This document shows, piece by piece, positions 1-6,407 of a DNA stretch of 10,402 bases (its first letter is position 1; every line of letters starts with the position of its first letter). The translations under genes were made by a program, and so were the position numbers. This DNA is from Acidobacteriota bacterium. Lineage in GTDB: Bacteria; Acidobacteriota; Vicinamibacteria; Vicinamibacterales; UBA8438. A model generated the notes under the pieces. The model saw only the letters and a program-made list of their open reading frames with translations, was not told the origin of the DNA and ran no database searches. Location: the NCBI GenBank assembly GCA_005778315.1, contig SXOW01000195.1, positions 1 through 10,402 of the forward strand, in the 5' to 3' direction.

Positions 1-1833
1 CTCCAGCCCGCGCGCCTGCGAGTTGGACAGATTGTCGGTTCGGAACTGGCTGGCGTTCTGGAACGACTGCCCGACGGACACGATGAGGTCGTCGTATCGG
101 TTGAAGAACGCCGTGGCTTCGACCAGGACACGGCCCCGTGCCAGCGCCTGCTCCAGTCCGACGTCAACGCTCCGGGTCCGCTCCGACTTCAGGGCCGGAT
201 TGTCGGTGAACGCGATCTCAAACGCACTTGGAGGGCGGATACCCGTGCCGGCGCTCACGCGTAGCCGCGTCCAGTCCGGGGTGGCCTCGGCCGGCCGGAG
301 ATACCAGCCGAGCGATACCTTGGGATTGGCCGCGACCTCGGTCTCGTTCCCGAAAGTCGGCCGCCCGAAGCCGTCGCCTGCGAGCCTCTCACGCGTGATG
401 CGGTCACCGCGAATACCGGCGGTGAGCGACAGCCGGCTGGTGGGGTCGAAGCGAAGTTCGCCGAAGAACCCCAGCATGCGGCGGTCGACCGGGATCTCGG
501 TGAAGGACGCGTCTGTGATGAAGGTGCTGCCCGCCTGCTCCTGCTGGACATCGAAGCCGGACGTGGCCACGATGCCCTCTCGGAGCGTGGCGTCGGTGCG
601 GGCCCGCACGGTGAGTCGAGTGGCATCCGAGTCCGCCCTGCCGAAGGGACTATTGAACACGCTGTCGGTGTGCGTGTGGCTCACGTCAAGTCCTTGATCG
701 ACGCGCGCGCCGAGGCGCTGCGAGACCCCGATCGAGACCAGCCGGTTGTCGTTGGTGCCGCGAGACACCGTGTCGATCCCGCCGTAGGTCCCACCGGGGT
801 CGCTCCCCCACGGGCCAGGGAACCCGCGTTCGTTCGTTCCGTAGCGGAATACCGAACGCACGGTGGTTCCCCGTTCGCCTCGCCACTGCCCGTGCAGCGA
901 CACATCGCGGCGGGTGTAGTCGTCGTTGCGCACGGTCTCGCCGGCCTGCGACGTCTCGCCATTCTGGCCATCCGTGTCGAGCCGTTCGAAGGCCGCGCCC
1001 CACGCGACCGACCCCACTGACCCCGCAGTGTTCACCGAGACGCGGGATGTGCCGACGGTGCCTCCTTCGAAGACCCCGCCTACGCGCGCCGGACCACCCT
1101 GCTTCGTAATGATCTGGACGACCCCGCCGATGGCGTCCGACCCGTAGACCGCGCTTTGCGGACCTCGCACGACTTCGATGCGCTCGATGTCGCCGACCGG
1201 CAGATGCGCGAAGTCGAATGCGCCGCCAAATCCGTTCACGCGCACGCCGTCGATCATGACGAGGGTGAAATCTGACTCGCCGCCCCGCGTGAAGAGCGCC
1301 GTTTGCTCACCGCGGCCACCGGTCGCGGTGACGCCCAGCCCCGGCACGCTGAATCGCAACGCATCGGCGACAGTCTCGAACTGTCTGGCCGCAATGTCGT
1401 CGGCGGTGACGACCGTCACGCTGTCGGTGACACGCGAACGAGGCAGTTCGCGGCCGGCCGCCGTCACCACCACCGACTCGCCGATCGCGCTGACGCGCAG
1501 TGCGAGGGTCACGGACTGGGTCTCGTCTGGCGAGAGGGCGACCGTGGTGGGCGTAGCGGCAAATCCGGCCATCACCACCCGCAGTTCGTAGTGACCGGCC
1601 GCGAGGTTCTCGACGTGGAACCGTCCTTGGCTGTCGGTCACCGCCGTACGGCGGACCACGGTCTGGTCCGAGACGAGCACCGTGGCGTTCGGGGCCGGCC
1701 GGCCATCGGGATCGACGACGGCGCCGGTCACCCCTGCGCGTTGTGCCTGCGCCGAGGAGGCGGTCACCAGAACGATGGCTGCCACACAGAGTCCGAGTCT
1801 TCGCATCATTCGCATCATGGTTGGGCGCATCAT
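1..1833 (-). CDS. btuB: TonB-dependent outer-membrane receptor, BtuB-like (3' end outside window)
   Basis: This is an outer-membrane receptor that would import cobalamin into the periplasm using TonB/ExbBD energy. 611 codons are open and the C-terminus lies beyond the window edge. Visible order: signal peptide about 1-30 (ends SSAQA); a carboxypeptidase-regulatory-like beta-sandwich about 33-115 (GAVVDPDGRPAPNATVLV, then GRFHVENLAAGHYELRV); a TonB-box-like ESVVVTA at 119-125; a plug domain about 130-245 with LVMIDGVRVN and IERIEVVRGPQSAVYG; then barrel strands. The plug motifs match the BtuB class of receptors. Cobalamin as substrate is supported mainly by context: it is the last gene of a riboswitch-led btuDCF operon, 56 bp after btuF. 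The ATG at 1833 follows a GAAGGA Shine-Dalgarno, but five further in-frame ATGs follow within nine codons, so the exact start is uncertain. The N-terminal regulatory-like domain is absent from E. coli BtuB and is common in Acidobacteriota and Bacteroidota receptors. Confidence 0.93.
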   Translation of the reverse strand, partial: MMRPTMMRMMRRLGLCVAAIVLVTASSAQAQRAGVTGAVVDPDGRPAPNATVLVSDQTVVRRTAVTDSQGRFHVENLAAGHYELRVVMAGFAATPTTVALSPDETQSVTLALRVSAIGESVVVTAAGRELPRSRVTDSVTVVTADDIAARQFETVADALRFSVPGLGVTATGGRGEQTALFTRGGESDFTLVMIDGVRVNGFGGAFDFAHLPVGDIERIEVVRGPQSAVYGSDAIGGVVQIITKQGGPARVGGVFEGGTVGTSRVSVNTAGSVGSVAWGAAFERLDTDGQNGETSQAGETVRNDDYTRRDVSLHGQWRGERGTTVRSVFRYGTNERGFPGPWGSDPGGTYGGIDTVSRGTNDNRLVSIGVSQRLGARVDQGLDVSHTHTDSVFNSPFGRADSDATRLTVRARTDATLREGIVATSGFDVQQEQAGSTFITDASFTEIPVDRRMLGFFGELRFDPTSRLSLTAGIRGDRITRERLAGDGFGRPTFGNETEVAANPKVSLGWYLRPAEATPDWTRLRVSAGTGIRPPSAFEIAFTDNPALKSERTRSVDVGLEQALARGRVLVEATAFFNRYDDLIVSVGQSFQNASQFRTDNLSNSQARGLE

Positions 1834-1840
1834 GGTTGGG
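1811..1840. repeat. 15-bp perfect tandem duplication over the btuB start codon
   Basis: The 15-mer CGCATCATGGTTGGG occurs twice head to tail (1811-1825 and 1826-1840). A partial third copy, CGCATCATT, lies at 1802-1810. On the coding strand each unit carries ATGATG, so the duplication adds five in-frame codons (MMRPT) and supplies several alternative start codons. Copy-number change here would move the start codon relative to the upstream Shine-Dalgarno without changing frame. Confidence 0.9.
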
Positions 1841-1889
1841 CGTTCCTTCGAGGGTGTGACGGGAATGGCATGGCAGGCATGACTGAGGC

Positions 1890-2756
1890 CTAGAACGCGT
1901 CGGGGTGTAGCGCCTGCGCAATCGCGGCGGTGGCGTCCCCCATGCGAGGGCCAGGCTGCACGAACTGGTTGCCGAGCAGGAGATGCACCCGCTTGTTTCT
2001 GACCGCCGGTATCGACGACAGGCGATCCCAGACCGCGACTTCCGCCGACTGCGTGTCGGGTGTCATCCGTTCGTCGTAGGTCAGTTCGACGATGACGTCG
2101 GGGGCTGCCACCAGAATCGCTTCGGCGGTGAGTTGGAGCGACTCGCGCGGCACGTCGGCGAAGGCGTTCTCGCCGCCGGCCGCCTGGAGCATGTCGTGGA
2201 GAAATCCGACGCCGCCGCTGGCATAGATGTTCCGCAGAGAGCCAGGCTCGCGGCCGAACACCATCAGGACACGTGGCCGCGCGCGGCCGGTGAGACGCGC
2301 GCGCACCTCCGCCAGGCGGGATTCAATGCGTCCGGCGAGTTGGTCCGCTGCCGCCGCTCGGCCGGTGCGGACACCCAGGCGGCGGATGACGTCCAGCATG
2401 TCGGCCAGGCCGCCATGGGCATAGGTGAACGTGTCGATGCTGGCGCGGGTGACCTGCTCGATCTGGTCTTGCTGACTGCCGTAGAACACGATCAGATCGG
2501 GTCGCAGCCCGAAGATCTGTTCCATATCCGGGTCGAGCAATCCGCCGACACGAACCCGCGTCGCGACCTCCGGCGGATGCGCATCGAAGGTGCCGACCCC
2601 GACCACCTCAGCGCCTGCCCCGATCGCGAAAAGCGTTTCGGTCAGCGCGGGGACCACCGACACGATGCGCTGAGGCCTGGTCTGTCCTGACGCAACGACA
2701 GACACCAGCAGCAGGCCGGCGATACACGCACTGAGGGGCCGAGAGATGCCTGTCAT
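1890..2756 (-). CDS. btuF: Periplasmic cobalamin-binding protein of the ABC importer
   Basis: This is a class III (helical-backbone) periplasmic binding protein, 288 aa, expected to bind cobalamin in the periplasm and deliver it to BtuCD. An N-terminal signal peptide spans about 1-24 (hydrophobic CIAGLLLVSVVASG). The family opening RIVSVVPALTETLFAIGAG is at 30-48, GLRPDLIVFYGSQ at 83-95 closes the first lobe, and APDVIVEL at 218-225 plus FVQPGPRMGDATAAIAQAL at 265-283 belong to the second lobe. Its ATG shares four bases with the btuC stop (ATGA), which suggests translational coupling. Size and motifs fit BtuF. Fe-siderophore or haem binding proteins of the same family look similar, and the B12 riboswitch upstream is the main reason to prefer cobalamin. 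No lipobox cysteine is seen after the signal, so it is probably soluble rather than a lipoprotein. Confidence 0.9.
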   Translation of the reverse strand: MTGISRPLSACIAGLLLVSVVASGQTRPQRIVSVVPALTETLFAIGAGAEVVGVGTFDAHPPEVATRVRVGGLLDPDMEQIFGLRPDLIVFYGSQQDQIEQVTRASIDTFTYAHGGLADMLDVIRRLGVRTGRAAAADQLAGRIESRLAEVRARLTGRARPRVLMVFGREPGSLRNIYASGGVGFLHDMLQAAGGENAFADVPRESLQLTAEAILVAAPDVIVELTYDERMTPDTQSAEVAVWDRLSSIPAVRNKRVHLLLGNQFVQPGPRMGDATAAIAQALHPDAF

Positions 2757-3817
2757 CGGTGACGTACCAAGAGCCAGAGGAAAAAGGGACCGCCGAGCAT
2801 GGCGGTGATGACGCCCACCGGCAGTTCCATCGGCGACAGCACCGTGCGTGCCGCGACGTCGCAGACCACAAGAAACGCCGCGCCCAGTCCGATCGACGCC
2901 GGCAGCACCAAACGGTGGTCGGCACCCACCAGCAGCCGCACCAGGTGCGGGACGATGATGCCGATGAAGCCGATGGGGCCACCTACCGCGACGGCGGCGC
3001 CGGTCGCCAGGGAGGCGCTGAGGAACGCGAGACGCTGCGTACGCAGCACGTCGACACCCCGGGTGGCGGCACTGTCAGCCCCCATGGTCAGCAGATTCAA
3101 CGCGCGGGGCAGCCGAGCGAAGGCGACGAGCGCGACTCCGATCGGGGCGATCCCCCAGAGGATCGGGCCGTAGCCACCGACGTCCAGGTTGCCCATCACC
3201 CATCGCACCGACTGGAGTGTCTGTGCCGGGTCCGCCAGGTACTGGACGAACAGGATGATGGCCGAGAACAACGAGTTGAGCGTGACCCCAGCCAGCAGCA
3301 GAACCAGCGTCGACAGCCCCTGTCGTCGCATGGTGGCCAGGAAATACACGATGGCCAGGGCACCCAGGGCGCCGGCGAAACTGGCGAGCGGCACCGCGGC
3401 CGACCCCAGGAGCGTCAGCGGCACCCCCAGCGTGATGACCAGCATGGCGCCCAGGGACGCACCGGCCGACACACCCAGCGTGAACGGGGTCGCCAGCGGG
3501 TTGCGCAACAGCGCCTGGAGCACCACGCCGGCCCCCGCGAGGGACGCCCCGACCAACGCGCCAGCGATGGCTCGCGGCAGCCTGGCGATGAAGAAGACTT
3601 GTGCATCCACGTTCTCGGCGAACGGGATGGCGGCGTCGAAGACGCGGCTGAGGCTGATGCTCGTCGGGCCAACGAGCGGCGCCACAAGGCAGGTCACGAC
3701 CGCCAGCGCGCCAAACCCGATCTGCACGAGCCAGACGCGGGTGCGCAGATCCCCCGCGGTGGCAGGGTGTGGAGCAGCGAGGGTAGCGGTCGTGTCGCGC
3801 ATCGCGGTCTCGTGCAC
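2753..3817 (-). CDS. btuC: Cobalamin ABC transporter permease (FecCD family)
   Basis: This is the inner-membrane permease that would form a dimeric channel with BtuD for B12 import. At 354 aa it is slightly longer than E. coli BtuC because of a polar N-terminal extension of about 28 residues. Hydrophobic segments run through the protein. Family hallmarks are RLPRAIAGALVGASLAGAG at 79-97, NPLATPFTLGVSAGASLGA at 106-124, GFIGIIVPHLVRLLVGADHR at 283-302 (the coupling region facing the ATPase), and ELPVGVITAMLGGPFFLWLL at 331-350. The chosen start is GTG at 3817, which overlaps the btuD stop by one base (TAGTG) and implies coupled translation. An ATG at 3802 (five codons in) is an equally possible start, and neither has a convincing Shine-Dalgarno. 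The 3' end overlaps btuF by four bases. Confidence 0.93.
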   Translation of the reverse strand: MHETAMRDTTATLAAPHPATAGDLRTRVWLVQIGFGALAVVTCLVAPLVGPTSISLSRVFDAAIPFAENVDAQVFFIARLPRAIAGALVGASLAGAGVVLQALLRNPLATPFTLGVSAGASLGAMLVITLGVPLTLLGSAAVPLASFAGALGALAIVYFLATMRRQGLSTLVLLLAGVTLNSLFSAIILFVQYLADPAQTLQSVRWVMGNLDVGGYGPILWGIAPIGVALVAFARLPRALNLLTMGADSAATRGVDVLRTQRLAFLSASLATGAAVAVGGPIGFIGIIVPHLVRLLVGADHRLVLPASIGLGAAFLVVCDVAARTVLSPMELPVGVITAMLGGPFFLWLLVRHR

Positions 3818-4656
3818 TAGCGCCGCGCCAGCGGCACGACCGTCAGGTGTCCGGTGATCGGGTGACGCCGCACGTCGGCCTCCACGTCATACACCGCGCC
3901 GATGGTGTCTGGCGTCAGCACGGTCTCGGTGGGGCCGGAGGCGATGACCTGACCGTCCCGCAAGACAACCAGGTCGCGGCAGAGCGCGGCCGCGAAATTG
4001 AGATCGTGGGTGCAGACGACGACCGTGGTGTCGTGCGAGCGGTTGAGTGTGTCGACCAGCGCCGCCGTCGCGAGCTGGAATGAGAGGTCGAGAGACGAGG
4101 TTGGCTCGTCGAGAAACAGCACCTGCGTCCGGCTCGTCGCCTCTGCGCGTGGGTCGCGCGCGCCGCGCGTGGTGTTCGCGCCGGTCTCGAACTGGGCCAG
4201 CGCGCTGGCAATGATGACGCGTTGTTTCTCGCCGCCGCTCAAGGTCCGGAATGTCCGCTGCTCCAGGTGCGTCGTGCCTGTCGCCGCCAGTGTCCGACGC
4301 GCGATCTCGATGTCGTCCGGACCTTCCAGCTCGAACGTCCGCAGATGGGGGTAACGCCCCATCAACACGATCTCCAGCACCGTGTAGTCGAACGCCAGCT
4401 CGGTTTCCTGGGGGACGACGGCGACGCGTCGCGCCAGCGTTCGCCGCGCCAGACCAGCGATGTCTGCACCATCCAACCTGACGCACCCACGCGTGGGTAC
4501 CAGCAGGCCGGCGAGCAGCTTGAGGAACGTCGTCTTGCCCGACCCGTTCGGGCCCAACACGCCCACCAGCCCCCCGGCCGGCACCTCCACCGACACGTCG
4601 CTCAGGACGGTTCGTGCGTGGTCGTAGCCGAACGAGACGTGGTCAGCGGTCAGCAC
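3817..4656 (-). CDS. btuD: Cobalamin ABC transporter ATP-binding protein
   Basis: This is the cytoplasmic ATPase of the B12 importer, 279 aa. All nucleotide-binding motifs are intact: Walker A GPNGSGKTT at 35-43, Q-loop VVPQE at 80-84, signature LSGGEKQRV at 139-147, Walker B VLFLDEP at 179-185, D-loop SSLD at 187-190 and switch histidine in VCTHD at 214-218. Between the signature helix and Walker B there is an extra polar stretch of roughly 20 residues (about 156-177) rich in Thr, Arg and Ala. E. coli BtuD also carries a shorter insertion at this place. The start is GTG at 4656, preceded by GGGAG at a good distance, and the protein then begins MLTADHVSFGYD as expected for the family. It is the first structural gene after the cobalamin riboswitch and is overlapped by a 24-codon leader ORF in another frame. 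Without the riboswitch it could be read as a ferric-siderophore ATPase. Confidence 0.93.
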   Translation of the reverse strand: MLTADHVSFGYDHARTVLSDVSVEVPAGGLVGVLGPNGSGKTTFLKLLAGLLVPTRGCVRLDGADIAGLARRTLARRVAVVPQETELAFDYTVLEIVLMGRYPHLRTFELEGPDDIEIARRTLAATGTTHLEQRTFRTLSGGEKQRVIIASALAQFETGANTTRGARDPRAEATSRTQVLFLDEPTSSLDLSFQLATAALVDTLNRSHDTTVVVCTHDLNFAAALCRDLVVLRDGQVIASGPTETVLTPDTIGAVYDVEADVRRHPITGHLTVVPLARR

Positions 4657-4717
4657 GCTCGGCTCCCGCGTTACGCGTGGGGTCGAGACGGCGGCCTGCA
4701 GGCACGATGGGATGCAT
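4643..4717 (-). CDS. Putative 24-aa leader ORF overlapping the btuD start
   Basis: A short ORF begins at ATG 4717 behind AAAGGAA (4721-4727), the strongest ribosome-binding sequence in the leader, and ends in TGA at 4643-4645, 14 nt inside btuD. The product would be MHPIVPAGRRLDPTRNAGAE followed by four residues. It is in a different frame from btuD and has no resemblance to an ABC ATPase N-terminus, so it is not simply an alternative btuD start. I infer that its translation could deliver ribosomes to the GTG start of btuD, letting the riboswitch control btuD through the leader's Shine-Dalgarno. Whether the peptide itself matters is unknown, and chance occurrence is possible. Confidence 0.45.
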   Translation of the reverse strand: MHPIVPAGRRLDPTRNAGAERADR

Positions 4718-4719
4718 CA

Positions 4720-4775
4720 GTTCCTTTCGGCGTCACCACGCGCCGGCCGGTTCGGTCAGAACCGGCGAAAAGGAC
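4720..4775 (-). promoter_or_regulatory. Riboswitch expression platform with SD-sequestering stem
   Basis: Just 3' of the B12 box the transcript carries GUCCUUUUCG (4775-4766), which can pair with CGAAAGGAAC (4729-4720) at nine of ten positions, counting one G-U and with one A-C mismatch. The second arm contains the Shine-Dalgarno of the leader ORF. Between the arms sit a perfect 8-bp hairpin (GCCGGUUC/GAACCGGC, loop UGACC, 4746-4766) and a 5-bp hairpin (CGGCG/CGCCG, 4728-4745). Each of these shares one or two bases with the outer stem. No U-run follows, so translational rather than termination control is more likely. The loop UGACC is complementary to GGUCA at the 5' edge of the aptamer (4963-4967), a possible loop contact or alternative pairing. 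Pairings were found by eye and no free energies were computed. Confidence 0.6.
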
Positions 4776-4784
4776 GAGCCCAAG

Positions 4785-4972
4785 TGGCCAGGTCTCCTGA
4801 CTTGTGGATCGGCGCGGAACGACTGTCGCCTTCCCACGTCCGCGGACGCAGTGGCGGGCGATGCATCGGGCTCGGTCCGACCGAGACGACGGATACGCCA
4901 GAGTGTCGCTCCGCTCCCCACTTACAGTGGCGGGACCGTGTGGGATTCGCACCCACTTCCCTTGACCATTCA
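4785..4972 (-). promoter_or_regulatory. Cobalamin riboswitch aptamer
   Basis: On the minus strand the element shows the conserved cobalamin aptamer blocks in order: AAGGGAA, then GGTGCGAATCC, then GGTCCCGCCACTGTAAG. After these come a second CCACTG block followed by GGGAAGG, and finally the B12 box AGTCAGGAGACCTGGCC (about 4787-4803). Spacing is typical of the AdoCbl-type class with its peripheral arm. It lies between a -10 box and btuD, on the same strand as the btuDCFB operon. By family knowledge, cobalamin binding would lower expression of the downstream uptake genes. The outer boundaries are approximate to within about 10 nt. Confidence 0.96.
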
Positions 4973-4996
4973 GGGAGCGTCGAGTTGTGACCGGCG

Positions 4997-5002
4997 AGTA
5001 TA
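4997..5002 (-). promoter_or_regulatory. Probable -10 box of the btu operon promoter
   Basis: TATACT on the minus strand lies about 25 nt before the first conserved riboswitch block, which places transcription start near 4990. No good -35 hexamer is visible in the GC-rich stretch upstream (around 5020-5026), so an activator, or simply a weak -35 box, is likely. Confidence 0.5.
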
Positions 5003-5050
5003 GCACGGCCCCCGGGGCGGGGAGGGCGGTGCCCGATGCGGGGGCTGCGG

Positions 5051-5080
5051 TTGCCCGGCAAGGCCGCTCCGACGTACGAT
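5051..5080 (+). promoter_or_regulatory. Possible mqnE promoter
   Basis: TTGCCC (5051-5056) and TACGAT (5075-5080) are separated by 18 bp, a reasonable sigma-70-type arrangement. The element is divergent from the btu promoter and about 100 bp upstream of the mqnE ATG. It was recognised by eye only. Confidence 0.4.
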
Positions 5081-5106
5081 ACCCCGTTTGTGGCGGGCGT
5101 GGGACG

Positions 5107-5145
5107 GACGTCGGCGAGCAAGCCCCCTTGGGGGCGGTCGACGTC
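5107..5145 (+). repeat. Nested inverted repeats in the mqnE leader
   Basis: The outer arms GACGTCG (5107-5113) and CGACGTC (5139-5145) are perfect inverted repeats. Nested between them, GCCCCC (5122-5127) and GGGGGC (5130-5135) form an inner hairpin with a minimal loop. In RNA this would be a two-tier stem about 35 nt before the mqnE start; in DNA the arms could be a regulator site. No U-run follows, so it is not an obvious intrinsic terminator. Confidence 0.6.
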
Positions 5146-5178
5146 GCGCGACATATCCGCCCAGGGGTGGAGAAGGCC

Positions 5179-6342
5179 ATGACCATGCAGGTGGCGGAGG
5201 AGTCAGGGAGGCACGCCCAGGCGGTGGCGCATGTGCAGTCGCCGATGCCTGCGCGGGTGCGGGCGGCAGGTCTGGCTGACATTGCCGAGAAGCTCGATAC
5301 TGGCGTCCGTCTGGAGATGGCGGATGGACTCCAGTTGTTTGCCTGTCCGGACCTGCTCGCGCTGGGTTGGTTGGCGAACCGAGAGCGCGAGAAGCGGCAT
5401 GCGGGCCGCACCTACTTCAACCACAACATCCGGATTGAGGCGACGAACGTCTGTGTCGCCAGCTGCTTGTTCTGTGCATTTGCGCGTTTACAGCCAGGGG
5501 ACGACGGTGCCTATACCCTGAGTCTCGATCAGGTGTGGGACAAACTGCGAGCGCGCGCCGACCAGCCGCTGACCGAGGTGCATGTCGTCAACGGGTTGCA
5601 CCCGGAGCTGCCATTCGACTACTACCTGGATCTGCTGCGTGGGTTCAAACGCATCAGGCCGGATGTGCACCTCAAGTGCTTCACCGCCGTCGAGATCGCT
5701 TTCTTCGCCGATCTCTACCAACGCACCGATGAGCAGGTGCTGCGCGAGCTGATGGCGGCTGGCCTCGACTCCCTGCCAGGCGGGGGGGCCGAGGTCTTCG
5801 CGGAACGGGTGCGTCGGAAGATCTGCCACGACAAATGTGGCGCCGATCGCTATCTCGATATCCACCGCACCGCGCACCGGCTGGGCATGCGGACGAACGT
5901 CACCATGCTCTACGGGCACATTGAAACGCTGGAAGAGCGGGTGGACCACATGCTCCGGGCTCGGGCGCTGCAGGACGAGACCGCCGGGTTCCAGGCGTTC
6001 ATTCCGCTCGCGTTTCACCCCGACAACAATCAGATGCGCAAACTGCCGGCACCGACCGCGGCAGAGACGTTGCGCGTGCACGCCGTGGCGCGTCTGATGC
6101 TGGACAACATTCCGCACATCAAAGCGTTCTGGATCGCAACCGGGGTGGAGACGGCCCAGACCGCGCTCTGGTTCGGCGTGGACGATCTCGACGGTACGGT
6201 GCAGGAAGAGCAGATTTACCACATGGCCGGTGCCAGCACGCCGGCCGCACTGACGACCGGTGACATCAGTCGCCTGATTCGGGTGGCCGGCCGGGATCCG
6301 ATCGAGCGAGATACCCTCTACAACGTCGTAACGCAGCACTGA
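5179..6342 (+). CDS. mqnE: Aminofutalosine synthase (radical SAM, menaquinone biosynthesis)
   Basis: MqnE is a cytoplasmic radical SAM enzyme. It joins the adenosyl group of SAM to 3-[(1-carboxyvinyl)oxy]benzoate to give 6-amino-6-deoxyfutalosine, an early step of the futalosine route to menaquinone. The 387-aa protein has the [4Fe-4S] motif CVASCLFC (Cys 92, 96, 99), GGGAEVF at 201-207, TMLYGHIET at 242-250, FQAFIPLAFHP at 271-281 and DDLDGTVQEEQIYHMAGA at 335-352. The last blocks separate MqnE from MqnC and CofH of the same superfamily. The frame is open upstream to GTG 4987, but that start would lie over the btu promoter. ATG 5179 directly follows GGAGAAGG, so I take that. It stands alone here with no other mqn gene in the window. 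A superoxide dismutase follows 65 bp downstream. Confidence 0.94.
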   Translation: MTMQVAEESGRHAQAVAHVQSPMPARVRAAGLADIAEKLDTGVRLEMADGLQLFACPDLLALGWLANREREKRHAGRTYFNHNIRIEATNVCVASCLFCAFARLQPGDDGAYTLSLDQVWDKLRARADQPLTEVHVVNGLHPELPFDYYLDLLRGFKRIRPDVHLKCFTAVEIAFFADLYQRTDEQVLRELMAAGLDSLPGGGAEVFAERVRRKICHDKCGADRYLDIHRTAHRLGMRTNVTMLYGHIETLEERVDHMLRARALQDETAGFQAFIPLAFHPDNNQMRKLPAPTAAETLRVHAVARLMLDNIPHIKAFWIATGVETAQTALWFGVDDLDGTVQEEQIYHMAGASTPAALTTGDISRLIRVAGRDPIERDTLYNVVTQH

Positions 6343-6407
6343 GCCCAGGCCGATTCGACCCACAGCCAACCGGCTTTCAAACCACGTCTTCGAAGGAGAT
6401 TCCGCGC

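Noticed and set aside
23..697. 224-codon open frame on the plus strand at the left end
   Set aside because: It lies opposite the btuB barrel region, is Ser/Arg/Pro-rich and shows no family features.
2759..3820. 353-codon open frame on the plus strand opposite btuC
   Set aside because: The product is Gln/Arg/Asp/Gly-rich with no hydrophobic core or motif. It mirrors a clear permease and results from high GC with few stops.
4746..4766. Hairpin after the riboswitch as an intrinsic terminator
   Set aside because: There is no U-run after the stem on the minus strand; the U-run (UUUU) precedes it and instead fits pairing with the Shine-Dalgarno.
4987..5178. 64-codon N-terminal extension of mqnE from GTG 4987
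   Set aside because: It would begin within the btu promoter/riboswitch region, has no Shine-Dalgarno, and encodes Gly/Ala/Arg-rich sequence unlike the family, whereas ATG 5179 has GGAGAAGG before it.
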